Of a stretch of 64,000 nt of DNA, positions 23,552 through 35,300 are shown one piece after another. The stretch comes from Zygnema cylindricum (Eukaryota > Streptophyta > Zygnematophyceae > Zygnematales > Zygnemataceae). The notes under the pieces were generated by a model. The model saw only the letters and a list, made by a program, of their open reading frames with translations, was not told where the DNA came from and did no database searches. Within the stretch, counting starts at the first letter, position 1. Each line of letters opens with the position of its first letter. The position numbers were made by a program, and so were the translations under genes. Where the stretch lies: positions 1 to 64,000 of the forward strand of contig JBBHKE010000029.1 of assembly GCA_037447655.1 (NCBI GenBank). Reading direction: 5' to 3'.

Positions 23552-24429
23552 TGAAATTTTGTGGTCTCTATTGACCCACAGAATGAGCAGCCTATGTAAA
23601 GCCTCTAGGATAATATTTTCCCCTTCAACTTTCCCACATAATAAGTGCCGCCCAGGCACACAACTTTTTTGACCACCCTCACTCTAGGGAGGACAAGACT
23701 CCCTTGAGTCAAACGTAAAAAGAATCACTCAATTTGCTCCCCTAAGCAGTAAGTTATGGCTGGTCAAAGATGACCTTTATAGTTACAAGCTCTCTTGCAG
23801 AGGGGTACCTAAATATCACTAAGTCTTGGTCTACCTACACACGACTACCTACTAATAAACCCTATTCCAATAGGAACACTATATAGTACAAAAAGTTACA
23901 ATGGGCGATGTACTTATTGTACGTCCATGATCTACAAGGTGACACCTCTCAAAGCGGGAGCCATGGTTCCTCCTTCCATCTTCTCCGGTATCCAATAATG
24001 TGGTGCCACGTGGCACTGCGTGACGCAATCTCCGAATGCCGCCAAAAGCTCACTTTGGGTGGCGGCTATAATGGTGGTCGTCCGATCAAAACATATTTTA
24101 CACGGTTCAGATTCGCGTACGTGCACGAATTGTCCCTCTTCGTTAGTTTGGTGTTAATTAGCCGTCGGGTTTATATTTATATATCTTTGAAATCCGTTAT
24201 GTGTATCGTTTCGTAGCGCCTTATTGGTTAAGGCGCTGGCTATATAGGATTAAAAAGTTGCAGATTCAAATCCGGATGTATGCAACATTTTAGTAAAATT
24301 TCCTCTACTTCAAAATTTGCCACTTTCTAAATATGGCCGCAGCCATGGCGTGCCATTGATCCTTACTCTCTCTCTCTTCAAACTATAACTAAAATAGACA
24401 AGTGAAATATTAATTACCTCTTTTCAACA
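23552..24429 (-). mobile_element. Copia-family solo LTR (878 bp)
   Basis: Starts TGAAATTTTGTGGTC and ends TTTTCAACA (plus-strand reading), the same termini as the copia-1 LTR. It shares the GCCTCTAGGATAAT, CCTGAGTC/CTTGAGTC and GCAGTAAGTTATGG blocks with it. There is no internal region. Flanking repeats gaaac and agaac are imperfect. Confidence 0.8.
24214..24273 (+). other. tRNA-like module in solo LTR
   Basis: The best preserved of these modules. A-box-like TAGCGCCTTATTGG leads into a perfect D-arm (GCGCC 24216-24220 pairs with GGCGC 24232-24236, loop contains GGTTAA). The B-box GATTCAAATCC (24263-24273) matches 9 of 11 consensus positions. It is antisense to the LTR. Confidence 0.6.
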
Positions 24430-24539
24430 AGAACCGCTCTATCATATAAATTACCGTTCATTACTCTATTTTTTTTTTATTTTTTATGCTCTAATTTTTC
24501 ATTACTCTAGTCACGATTCGCGGTGTAATGTATGACAAA

Positions 24540-24760
24540 TGAATAAGCCAATAGTTACGATTTGTCGCATTCCCTTTGATTTGCAAAATGAATAGTGTTT
24601 ACTAACATGTCAGATTTGCGACGCTTTGTCGCGTTCTTTAAGATTTGCGAAATAAATAGTGTACTACCGTGTCAAATTTGCAACGCTTTATCGCGCTTCC
24701 TAAGATTTGCGAAATGAATAGTGTTACTACCGTGTCAAATTTGCGACGCTAATCATGATG
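24540..24760. repeat. hAT subterminal repeats (about 65-70-bp period, three copies)
   Basis: Repeats of TTTGCGACGCTTTGTCGCG with AGATTTGCGAAATGAATAGTG. The inverse arrangement is seen at 29100-29250 and 41330-41570 in hAT-2. Clustered subterminal motifs are typical transposase-binding regions of hAT elements. Confidence 0.8.
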
Positions 24761-25015
24761 TCACGTACTTCCACGATACCAAATAGTACAAAGTACAATA
24801 ATGTTGGATTGTATAGACAGTATAAAATTTTCATTTTTTTTGGATTTTTGGTTGACCGACCGTAACTGACCGTTTTTTTTTGCTGGTGAATTAACCGACC
24901 CCAACCGCCCAGCCCTCAAAATTTGGCAACCGAATCCGTTCCAGATACGGCAAGGGCGGTTGGTTAACGGTCGGTCACGATTTCGGTTGACCGTTTGCCA
25001 CCTCTGGTGTAGTGA

Positions 25016-25417
25016 TAGTGTTGTATATCGAGAGCCTCTTGCCGATATTGGATAAGTATCTTTATCTAACCCACCTATAATCGATATATCGTTCTGGTAT
25101 ATCAAAAAGGCTAATATCTCGATAAAATTACAATGTATCGTGGTGAGTTATTGGTTCGACAACTATCGCTATACAACCGTAAGTTGGTTTCTCAAAAAAA
25201 AATCCAAAAGCCCCCCTCATCACACCAACCTCCAGCGGGCAAGGGGGAGGTACGATTCTCATATTTTCGTAGTATTTTTCGTTACTACATCTACTCCTAT
25301 CAAATATATCCCGATTTTTTTTTGTTCTTGGAGCGACATATCAGGCCGTCTCGTTGTTCGATACTCAATGAATGAGTATCAAATTTATCGAAAAATAAAT
25401 CGCGATACACAACATTA
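25016..25417. mobile_element. MITE family E, copy 1
   Basis: Inverted ends TAGTGTTGTATATCGAG and CGCGATACACAACATTA, with internal TATCGA-rich motifs. Non-coding. Relatives occur at 28549-28852 and, more divergent, in a BIG5 intron at 61757-62205. Confidence 0.65.
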
Positions 25418-27392
25418 GTATGAAGGTTATTCCACGGGCGTAGAATAGTTTGAGAGTTAGGGTAACATTCCATAGCGCAAGATTGGTTGCTGTATAAAAG
25501 GGTCTCAATACTTGCTCTAATGGGATGTGTCCATAAACTTTAAAGTGGTACTTTGTATTTTAGTGAAAATTCTCTATATGTGTGAAGACGAACACATTTA
25601 GGTCCAATATATTCGCATTTTTTAAAATTACGGGGTCGCATTGTTAGCAACGTCTCTATTATTGTCCAAACTTGAGTAGGCATTTTAAGTCGCTATTAAA
25701 CGTACTCTTATTGTGTATAAGGAGAAAGATTTAAACGCACTTCCCTACCTTGTCACATTGTTTAAAGGTGCACTCATGAAGTTAGGTCGTGGACCAAAAT
25801 GTTAGTTATGAGGCGTGGATGCCCTCTCGTGTTGCTTACCAAACCGCAGTTAGTTTAAATCGGGTGTCACTAGATACGTGTTTCATTTTTATAAAAAGAA
25901 CAAAAATTGCGACTTTGTTAACCTTCATTTATAAGGTTTAAAAGCTTGTTGGTTATTCGAATATTTTGGTTAGAATATAATTATTAATAATATAATGAGA
26001 GTTGTCTTTTGATGATTATTTTCCTTCTTTTGTATGGTCGTTAGTAGTCCAGCCCACCTAATTCTATTAAATATAATAACAGATTGATACATGAAAAAAC
26101 ACAAGAAACTTTAAGCGAATACGATAGGTCGATAGATAGGCGTTTAATAACCACCTTTTATATTAACAAACCTCCTCGTGGTGTACGCCAAATCGTTTTA
26201 CTGCGAATAAATGAACGTGGTCATCTCATCATCGCTTGTTCAACGTTGAATCTCAAACGTGAATAGGAACGTGCAATAAGAAATACACAACGACCAACTC
26301 CCAATCAGAGGTTATTCTCAAATCCATCCGTCATGTCAACCAATTCAAGAACCTACTTATTTAAACATTAAAACCAATGCATATTATTGATACCCTACGC
26401 ATAACTTCACATATTTATCGACAATATAAATGTGATACCTCCAAATGAAATACACAGTACAACGACACATTTGTCCTGTTGTAGTTATAGTACTAGCTCT
26501 CTAAGCCATACTCGTCTAAATTCCTCTTTTAGATTATAGCCACTTTCATTGTTAGAGGTAATGATTTTGGTTCGTTAATTGACAGTGACGCCTCTCATCA
26601 CACCAATTGGCAGTTGGAATTGTTATTAATCCTTGCTTTTTGTGCATTTTCTTTCGAATTAATATGCCTTTAGCATAAAACATTGTTGGAGTGGTGATTT
26701 TTAAGTTACGTGGGCCTGATTATCATTGCATTACCTTGGACAAGTTGTACTTTAATGACACTTTTAGGTTCATTATCATTAACGAATATTTAATTTTTAT
26801 TTCATATCATACCCTTATTGGTGGTGACAAAATGTTATAGTGTATATGCTTTGAGTGTTTTTAGAGACGTTGCGCATGCTAACGTAGTTACTTCTTTTAA
26901 TTCTGTTTGTTTAAGCAAATGGCATTTGAGATAGTTATCAAGAAAGGAGATGAATATTCCGCTTTTTGTAAATCCACGTAATTTTAAGCGACAGATTCAA
27001 TAAAACAAATAACGATTATTGTAGTCGTGTAATTGGCCAATACATAGAGTCTTTATCTCAAAAATAGGCCCAAACCAATCTCTTGATATCACGCGGAACT
27101 GTGCTTAAAACAGTGGAATTTGGGGGGGCGCGATGTTACCTACGAAATGTTCCAACAATTTTCTAGATGGATATGCTAACATTTCGTTCAGTAGATTAAC
27201 GACCAGCGGGGTTGTGCGAAGAGGGGGCAAAAATAGGCGACACGGCCCATCTCAGGCAACGACCGTCCACATGGTGGCACTTCATTTGTTGTGTATCGAG
27301 AGCCTTTCGGCTCTTGCCGATAATCGATATGTAATTTTGTTTGGGGTACCGATAGCACATATATCATTTCATTATAAGAAGAATGCCACTGG
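25418..27392. other. AT-rich region, nothing recognised
   Basis: Short open frames only, none with a recognisable product. A fragment near 27290-27370 resembles MITE family E (GTTGTGTATCGAGAGCC). Confidence 0.5.
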
Positions 27393-28540
27393 TTAGAGGT
27401 CGCAAAAGTGAAAATCATAGATATCCAAAACCGACGGTTTTTTTTTTCAAAATCTGAGTATCTGACGCCCTACCTGGGTATGTCACGCTTCAAAATGGTT
27501 AACCGTTACCCGAAACGCGTTTACAAAAAAAAAAGTTAAACGAAACTCGATTTCTCGCGATTACCCGTACTCGCCTGTAACCAGATAAATACAAATTTAT
27601 GGTACATTTCTCTTATACCTTCCACGATATCAAGAGTACAAATTACAATAATGTTTGATAGTATGGACCATAGTTCAAAAGTAGGTGAAAGTATGCCCAT
27701 ACAATATGCCTATTGTACGCAAAACATACAATATGACCTTAAGACCCATATTTTATTGGCCGCAAAATGAAAAAATCAGTAACAGGGTTGAGTTGCACAT
27801 CAATCGATAGAGAATTAAACGTCATGTCGAAATTTTGAAAAACATTCGGACAAAAAATTATTTTTCTGTGATTTTTTAGGTACTTTTTATTTAAACCGTC
27901 AGATTTGGACGATTTGACGGTCGTTGATCAAAGTAGCGGTCTAAGAAGATCACATGAAAAGTCCATAACACAACTTACGACAGGACAATCTATCATATTA
28001 GCGTATGCAATTTTGAAAGTCACACTAAATAAACCGTCAAATTGACCTACCAGGCAGCATGGGACAATAAAAAAAAATTCCACACAGCTAAAAATACCGC
28101 GGGTTTTTTTTTCCAATTTTTTTTTCCACTTTTTTTTTCCCGCCCAATGTCATCCTCAACTGTGTCTTTTCGCTAAAAAAATTCGTTTGCCGGCGTGCGA
28201 TGTAGTATGATCATACGTCATATTCGTGCGTTCGTACTGTAGTGTGCACAACGCACACACATACAGTATGCGTACTCTGCGCGAGTTTTGTGCTAAAATT
28301 TGTGCACCTACCAAAGGCCTACCATAAAAACGCCTATTTTTGAACTAGGGTATGAACAGTACAAAACTTTCATTTTTTTGCGATTTTTGCTTACCTGACC
28401 GTAACCGATTTTTTTTTTCTATTAATTAACCTTCTGAATCCGCCCGGTCCCCCAGATTTGCAACCGGAATTCGTTCCGTATTCGACGCAGGCGGTCGGTT
28501 TACGGTCGGTTACGGTTTCGGCTAACCGTTAGCGACCTCT
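27393..28540. mobile_element. hAT derivative X2, split by MITE family A
   Basis: Ends AGAGGTCGCAAAAG and AGCGACCTCT, flanked by gccactgg (27385-27392) and gccactag (28541-28548), a 7-of-8 match to the 8-bp duplication expected of hAT elements. Without the inner MITE it is only about 470 bp and has no transposase. Confidence 0.8.
27669..28349. mobile_element. MITE family A, copy 2
   Basis: The left TIR is nearly identical to 528-620. The right TIR is eroded to TTTTTGAACTAGG. Flanked by gtatggac (27661-27668) and gtatgaac (28350-28357), 7 of 8 bp, supporting hAT-type integration. Confidence 0.8.
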
Positions 28541-28548
28541 GCCACTAG

Positions 28549-28852
28549 TATCGCACTGGAATATCAACATATTACGACGAGTTATCGGTTCGATAATTTT
28601 CGCGACACCTCCATACGCTGGGTTGCCGAAAAAAAAATTGTACCCCCCGGTAATATCCTTACGATTTTTTGTCATTATTTTCGTATCGTTTTTATACGGA
28701 CCCCACCTCTCACCAAATACATCACAAATAAAAAAAATACACGTTTTTATGAGTTCCGAAGCGATATATCGAGCCCTCTAACCACTCAATTTTCAATATA
28801 TCAAATGTCGAGTTTATCGCGATAAAATATTGCCCGAAACACAACACTACTA
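28549..28852. mobile_element. MITE family E, copy 2
   Basis: Follows the internal sequence of 25016-25417, ending ACACAACACTACTA. The left terminus is eroded. Confidence 0.55.
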
Positions 28853-29099
28853 TAGACATCATAGGTCGCAAACGGTCAACCAAAAATCGTGACCGGTTAA
28901 CCGACCGCCTGCGCCAGATCCGGAATGGATTCGGTTGCCAAATTTTGGGGGTTGGGCGCTTACGGTCGGTTGATTCACCAGGAAAAAAAAACGCTCGGAT
29001 ACGGTCGGTCAACCAAAAAACCAACAAAAAATGAAGACTTTGTACTGTCGCTATAATCCAACATTCTTATACTTTGTACTATTTGGTATCGTGGAAGTT

Positions 29100-29250
29100 C
29101 GTGACATCATAATTAGCGTCGCAAATTGACACGGTACTGTAGTAACGTTATTCATTTCGCAAATCTTAAGGAAGGCGACAAAGCGTTGCACATTTGACAC
29201 GGTAGTACACTATTCATTTCGCAAATTTTAGGGAACGCGACAAATAGTAA
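29100..29250. repeat. hAT-2 subterminal repeats, left
   Basis: Copies of GCGTCGCAAATTGACACGG and TTATTCATTTCGCAAAT. Same family as 24540-24760 and 41330-41570. Confidence 0.75.
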
Positions 29251-31328
29251 TTATTGGAAAATTCATACGTCGTATATTATTGCAAAGTACTAATTACGCA
29301 TTTTATACCGTGTTTCCACAAATATATCATATCATTATGTCAATGTCATTCGGCATGTAGTAATAAGTGGTTATTAAATCAGTGAAAATCAAACTATTAC
29401 GTCAAGTTCGCGTGACTAGTCTTAATTATTGGCGTACTTACATGTGTCAAACAATAAATCGATAAGTTGAATTGCTATTTAAGTTAGAGAAACTCGACCA
29501 CACTTCAAACAAAATTTAGTCATACATTAAAATGGAGAAAAACATTCTCGCTTCCCTTAAAACTTCAATCCAAAACGAATTTCAAAAATAAAAAATGGTG
29601 AAATTGCTCGGTATTACCTAGTGAAAGAAAGCAGGGCCACTTCAAATTGTTGGAAAAAAATTGAGCATGTCTATGATGTTAGAACATCAAACAAATACAT
29701 GATAAATGAGGCAATTTTTGTGGCTTATAATACATGTTTCATAGTTTATCAATACAAGTCACCAAACGGTACTTCAACAATCAATGGTCACACATGTTTA
29801 GATTTGGCTAAAATGGATAATTCAAGAGGACTTCTTCGTAAGTTTCTTTCAAAAACGGAGGGGAAAAAAAGTGATCGAAAAGAGAATGCAAAAATGGTGG
29901 CGTTGATGTGTTGTGGGGACCTTCGACCATTTTCGATAGTTAACGGTTTAGGTATGATTTTTTTTTTAATTATATTTAAGATGGCTTGAGTGTAAATGCC
30001 ATTATAGCTTGTTTTGTTCATAAAATTATAAATTTGAGCTTAGTTTGTAATGATATTGTTTTTTATTTTTCTTTCTATAAAAAAAAAATCATCTCGGTAG
30101 TAACCTTATTTATTATTCATGGTTAGTAATTGTATGATATTTTCTTATTGTTTTTTTTGTTTTTTTCTCCATGTTTTCAAGCATTTTGTCAAGCATTGTT
30201 TGTTGTTGGTGTTTCGTCCAACAAAAGTGTTGACATCGACGAACTACTCCCGTCCATCAATAGTGTAAAAAACTATACTATATCTTGTGCGAAAGATATT
30301 CGTAATTTGATCATCCCAAAACTTAGAGAAAATATTGATAACAATATTTTTGTCGCATTCACGACCGATCTCTAGACAGAGACAATAAAAATAACCTCAT
30401 TCATGTCAGTAACCGCTCATTTTATTGACAAAGAATTCAAACTTCATGCACAGACGCTTGAAGTCGATCATTTTCTGGAGGAAAAACACACTGCAGAAAA
30501 TGTTTTAACGACTTTAACAAAAATGTTTGACGAATTTTGAAATGTCCAATTTTCATCGCTGCGTTGTCGTGACTGATAGTGGCTCTAACATGTGTGCGAC
30601 TGAAGGTCTACCGAGTATGTTTACTTGGATACCTTGCGCGGACTATAAAATTGCAACAATTGTGACAACGATATTGAATAAGAGCGGAACTTCCTAAAAT
30701 GGCAAATACGATGTGGAAGTTCCTCATTTTTTTGATCTAATTGACGCGTATAAATCACTGGTCACGTTTTTCAAACAGAGTAATTTACAAAATCTTTTGA
30801 AAAACACTTTAAAACAAAAAAACGCAACGCGGTGGAATTCTTTGCTCTGGATGCTTAAAAGTATTTACGATGCATTCAATGAGATAGGACCAATCGCTCA
30901 GGCAAAAAATAAATTGATACTTTTTGCTTGTATCGATAAGATTCACCTTACCGAACTTATACGATTTTTTGAAAGGTTTCAAGAAGCGACCCTAAAATTG
31001 GAAAAATTCAAAAAACCAACTTTACATTTAGTTTTATTTGAACTATCGTCTCTCCTTAACCATTGTAAGATAAAAAAAACATCTTACAATGACGGTGAAA
31101 AAGAATGCCCCGCCGATTCCCTAAACTTGCAAAAATTGAAACAACTTTTTGTGAATTTTGCACTTCCAATGTGGGGCCTTCATGAGTATCATATTGTCGC
31201 GGCTCTCTTAGATCCCGACAAAAACAAAAGCTTGAAATAATTGGGGTATCAAAAACCGAAATTGAAAGCGCAAGGGTCAAACTTCGAGAACTCGCAAACG
31301 ACCTCGGTGATGATGTTGATTTCGGTAG

Positions 31329-32377
31329 TGAAACTCTGAGACCTCCATAAGTCCTCAGAGTGGACAGCTTCCAAGAAGCCTCTAGGATAATCCTGACCCC
31401 TTTGTGTTTAAGCAAATATAACTGCCACCGTGGCAGACAAAAACTCTGACCAACTTCACCCTTGTGAAGATAAGACTCCCCTGAGTCGATAGCAAAAAGA
31501 ATCTCTGAATTTGCTCCCCTGAGCAGTAAGTTATGGAGGGTCAAAGTTGACCTTTTGTACAGAAGCTCTCTGGGAGAGGGGGTCCTATCTTCTAATTTTT
31601 CTAAGTCCTATCTCTCTCACAGACTCTATCTTCTGATGTACGGAACCAATCAGAATTGAGTTCCGTACGCAAAAGTACAGCTGCCGGTGTACTTTATGTA
31701 CGGACATTGTACGACATTGCCAAAATATCGACACATGTCAAATCCGGATTCGGTGCCATAATCTCCGGAGATTCCACAATCCAACGGAATTTTGCCACGC
31801 GTCATCCGATGTGGCGATGGCCACAAACCGCCGAAATCTTCCTCCGTGATCTCGGCGCTAATCCCGGCCGTCCGATTAAATTCGGCTTTAATCGTAGCCG
31901 TAATAAATACATGCGCGGTATTTGTTTCATTTACGAAACAAATGCGCGGTACTGATTTTTGTCCGTACCGTAAGTCGTACATTATATATTACTGGATCTA
32001 TGTATCCCGTAATTCATTTCAGTTAAATGGTTTATCGCTTGTATACATATGTAAATAATTATCAAACTATAAGCTAGGTAACACTACCGCTAGATTAAAC
32101 GGCTAAGGCTACCGGCTACTTCGTGTCTGCCGGCCGGCAGGTACAAGGATCAAATCCTGCCGCTGGCACATACATTTTAATTAAATATATAAATCCAAAT
32201 ATAAAATTCCCGTAAACCTCAGGATAGCCAAGGTAGCCATGGCTCTAGCTTCCTCTCCAATTTCTCAGTGACTGCGACAAGTTTGAGAGTTGGAGAGAGA
32301 AGTTAGAGATAGACTGCCTCGACTTCTATATTTCTTTTCAGACCTAGAAAATACTAATAAAACCATTAGTTTCTACA
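31329..32377 (-). repeat. Copia-1 3' LTR
   Basis: Plus-strand reading TGAAACTCTGAG...TTTCTACA. It includes the first codons of gag by duplication, because gag starts inside the LTR. It carries the tRNA-like module at 32091-32157. Confidence 0.95.
32091..32157 (+). other. tRNA-like module in copia-1 3' LTR
   Basis: A-box-like TAGATTAAACGG (32091-32102) and B-box-like GGATCAAATCC (32147-32157). The perfect 14-bp palindrome CTGCCGGCCGGCAG (32127-32140) lies where an anticodon or variable arm would be. Antisense to the element. Confidence 0.5.
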
Positions 32378-32390
32378 CTCCCCTTATTTT
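32378..32390 (-). other. Copia-1 polypurine tract
   Basis: Minus strand reads AAAATAAGGGGAG immediately before the 3' LTR, the expected plus-strand priming site. Confidence 0.85.
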
Positions 32391-35300
32391 CTAGTCAATC
32401 TTTAATTTCAGACCACACTTCTCCCTGCAAAAAATTAGCTTAGGGGAAGGCACAGGTTTGGTCATCATATCTGCTACCATCTCACTATCTGGTCTGTACT
32501 CTAAACTGATTATTTTGTTTTCTACTTTCTCTCTAACAAAGCTGAGTCTGATGTCCATGTGTTTGGCTTTAAAATGGTGTTTAGGATTGGCAGAAATAGC
32601 GATTGCTGCCTGATTATCACAAAATATTTTCTGCACACCACTCTTAAGGTGACCAAGCTCACCAAGCAAAGACTTGACCCACATCAATTCTTTTACAGCA
32701 GAGCAAGAGGCCATATACTCAGCCTCCATGGTGGACTGAGCAATAACCTTTTGTTGTTAGCTACTCCAAGAGCAAGCCCCATCACCCACATATAATACAT
32801 ATCCAGAAGTACATCTCCTCATCGGAGCATCACCATAACTGGCATCACTCCAAGTAGTGATGTCAGTATTGTCCCCACCCAAATGCAACCATAGATCTCT
32901 AGTTCCTACCAAGTATCTAAGGACTCTCTTAGCTGCCTCCCAATCCTTCTTAGTGGGAGCATTTAGACTTCTACTCAGCACTCCTACAGCTGCAGCTAAA
33001 TCCGGCCGGGTACAATTCATAAAATAGATTAGACTTCCCACTACTTGCCTGTAAGGAATAGTCTGCATGAACTTCTGTTCTTCAGGAGATAATTCCTCGT
33101 CTAAGACTATGACTCCTTCTTCCTCACTCCCCTCACTTCCTTTCTTCAATTCCATTGGAGTTGTACAACTATTAGCTTTATCCATTTGAAATTTTTCAAG
33201 CATGTTCCCTATTGCTTCCTTTTGAGTCAATCTTATAATTTTTCTTTTTCGGTCTCTCTCTACTTGAATTCCCAAAATATATTTTGCTTCCCCCATATCC
33301 TTCATTTCAAATCTCCCCTTAAGATCGGTTTTCAGTTTATTAATTTTTTCCATTGATTTACTTAAAACAAGCAAATCATCAACATAAATTGCAATAAATA
33401 TAAAACCTTCCTCATCTTCGAAAACATAGATTGAGTGATCTGAGCTGATCCGAATATATCCTAGACCGGTAAGAAACTCATCAAGCTTCTTATTCCACTG
33501 TCGGGGCGCCTGTTTCAAACCATAAAGAGATTTAATCAGCCGGCATACCTTACTCTCCTCTCCTTCTTCCACAAACCCTTCGGGTTGTCGCATAAAGATC
33601 TCCTCTTCTAATTCTCCATGCAAAAAGGTTGTTTTGATGTCCATCTGGTGCACTTCCATGTCTTCCGCCGCTGCTAAACTGAGAAGTATGCGGACGGAGG
33701 GAAATCTGACCACCGGGGCAAAGGTTTCCTCGTAGTCAATTCCTTCCTTTTGTGTAAATCCCTTTGCCACTAATCTGTCCTTGTAGCGCTCGATTGTGTT
33801 ATCTGGGTTCAGTTTTAGTTTGAAAATCCACTTACAACCGATTGGTTTTCGGTTAGGTGGAGAGTCCACCAGCTCCCAAGTATCGGCTGCCATGATTGAA
33901 GCCATCTCCTCATTGATGGCTGTCTTCCACCGGTTTCTTTCTGGACAAGTCATCGCCTCTCGATAAGTTTGAGGTTCATCTTGATGAGATAGTTTAGTTA
34001 CCTTGTTATTAACCTGTTTTTCTTGCAGTCTTTTGCTACTTCTCCTCCCTCCCTCAAAATCTGAGGCCGGAATAGATGGTTCTCGTGGATTCTTTCGAAC
34101 AAACTCGGCTTCTCCCCTATCCCTTGATTCCGAATCAATTTCCACCACGTCTTCCGCTTCGAGTAGAGTTGTCACTGGAGTTTCCACAGCCGAGTCCTTT
34201 TCGGTCTGATTTGTTCCTGCAAGAATGTCATCGTCTCTAAAACCTGGATAGTTAGGAAGCTCAAAGTCATCAGAATTTTCTGACTCAAATCTGATTTTTA
34301 CTGACTTTGTATATTTGAAGGGATCCACAGACTTTCCTTCATCCATAACTACTAGATGCTTTACTAAGATTATATCTTCTCTTTTTAGATCATAAACTCT
34401 ATATCCTTTAACATCCTCATCATATCCTAATAAGTATCCCGGTTTTCCTTTAGGATCTAGCTTCCAATTGGACCGATCAGTATCTAGACTGAATACTTGA
34501 CTGCCGAAAACCTTTAATTGAGATAAGTCTGGTTTCCGGCCTGTCCATCTCTCATAAGGTGTTTGATCTTTTATAGCTGAAGTAAGAACTCTATTTTGGA
34601 GGTAATTAGCACAGTTCATTGCTTCTGCCCAAAACCTTTTTCCTATCTTCTTATCCGACAACATACTTCTAGCACTATCACTTAGTGTTCTATTTAACTT
34701 TTCAGCTACCCCATTCTGTTCAGGATTTTCTGGCACTCTCTTTTGGTGTTGAACCCCATCTTCCCTCAAAAAATCCTCAAACTGGTTAGAAGTATACTCT
34801 CCACCATTGTAACTTCTTACTCTCTTGATTGGAGTTTCATGGAGTTTTTCGCTCCATGCTTTATATTGTCTAAAACAGTCCTCAGCCTCTGACTTGTTTT
34901 TCAAAAAATATACTCGGGAATACCGAGACCAATCATCAGTTATAGTCATCATAAATCTCTTCCCCCCCGGTGAGGGCACTCTAGCCGGTCCCCAAATATC
35001 TGTGTGTACTAGATCTAGAAGTTTTTCTCCCTTGTAGGTGGCTGTTTTTGGAAAGGGTAATCTGTGTGCTTTACCTTGAGCACACCCACTACAATCACTT
35101 ATATCATCACTCTCACTGAACTGAATCCCTTCCACCACTCCCATCTTTTTCATCTCTCTTAACTTATCTAGATTCACATGCCCAAGCCTCTTATGCCACA
35201 TCATAATATCATGAACACCAGCATAATAAAGTTTCTTCGTTTCATTACTTAAGATCAGCCTAAACATCCCATGGCTACCTTTCTCAGCAATGAAATAGAC

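Larger units (their letters stand above)
23143..24527. mobile_element. Family C element inside X1, itself split by a solo LTR
   Basis: Bounded by tacaccccgaatcataat and the inverse cacgattcgcggtgta, with repeated AGAGTAATTTACTCTAA palindromes. About 507 bp without the solo LTR. A related uninterrupted copy (39489-39981, opposite orientation) shows the sequence before the LTR entered. Confidence 0.75.
22942..25005. mobile_element. hAT derivative X1 (non-autonomous relative of hAT-2), carrying nested insertions
   Basis: The left end (AGGTCGCAAAGTCAAAATTT) matches the right end of hAT-2 at 41789 in reverse. The right end (GACCGTTTGCCACCTCT) matches the hAT-2 left end at 28861 in reverse. It retains the subterminal repeats (24540-24760) but no transposase gene. 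The possible 8-bp flanking repeats match at only 6 of 8 positions. Confidence 0.7.

Noticed and set aside
24214-24273. Functional nuclear tRNA gene
   Set aside because: A-box, D-arm and B-box are present but I cannot form a proper acceptor stem or anticodon arm, and it sits inside an LTR. Called tRNA-like only.
31650-31982. 110-aa and 99-aa frames inside the copia-1 LTRs
   Set aside because: Lie wholly within the LTR, overlap on both strands and show no domain.
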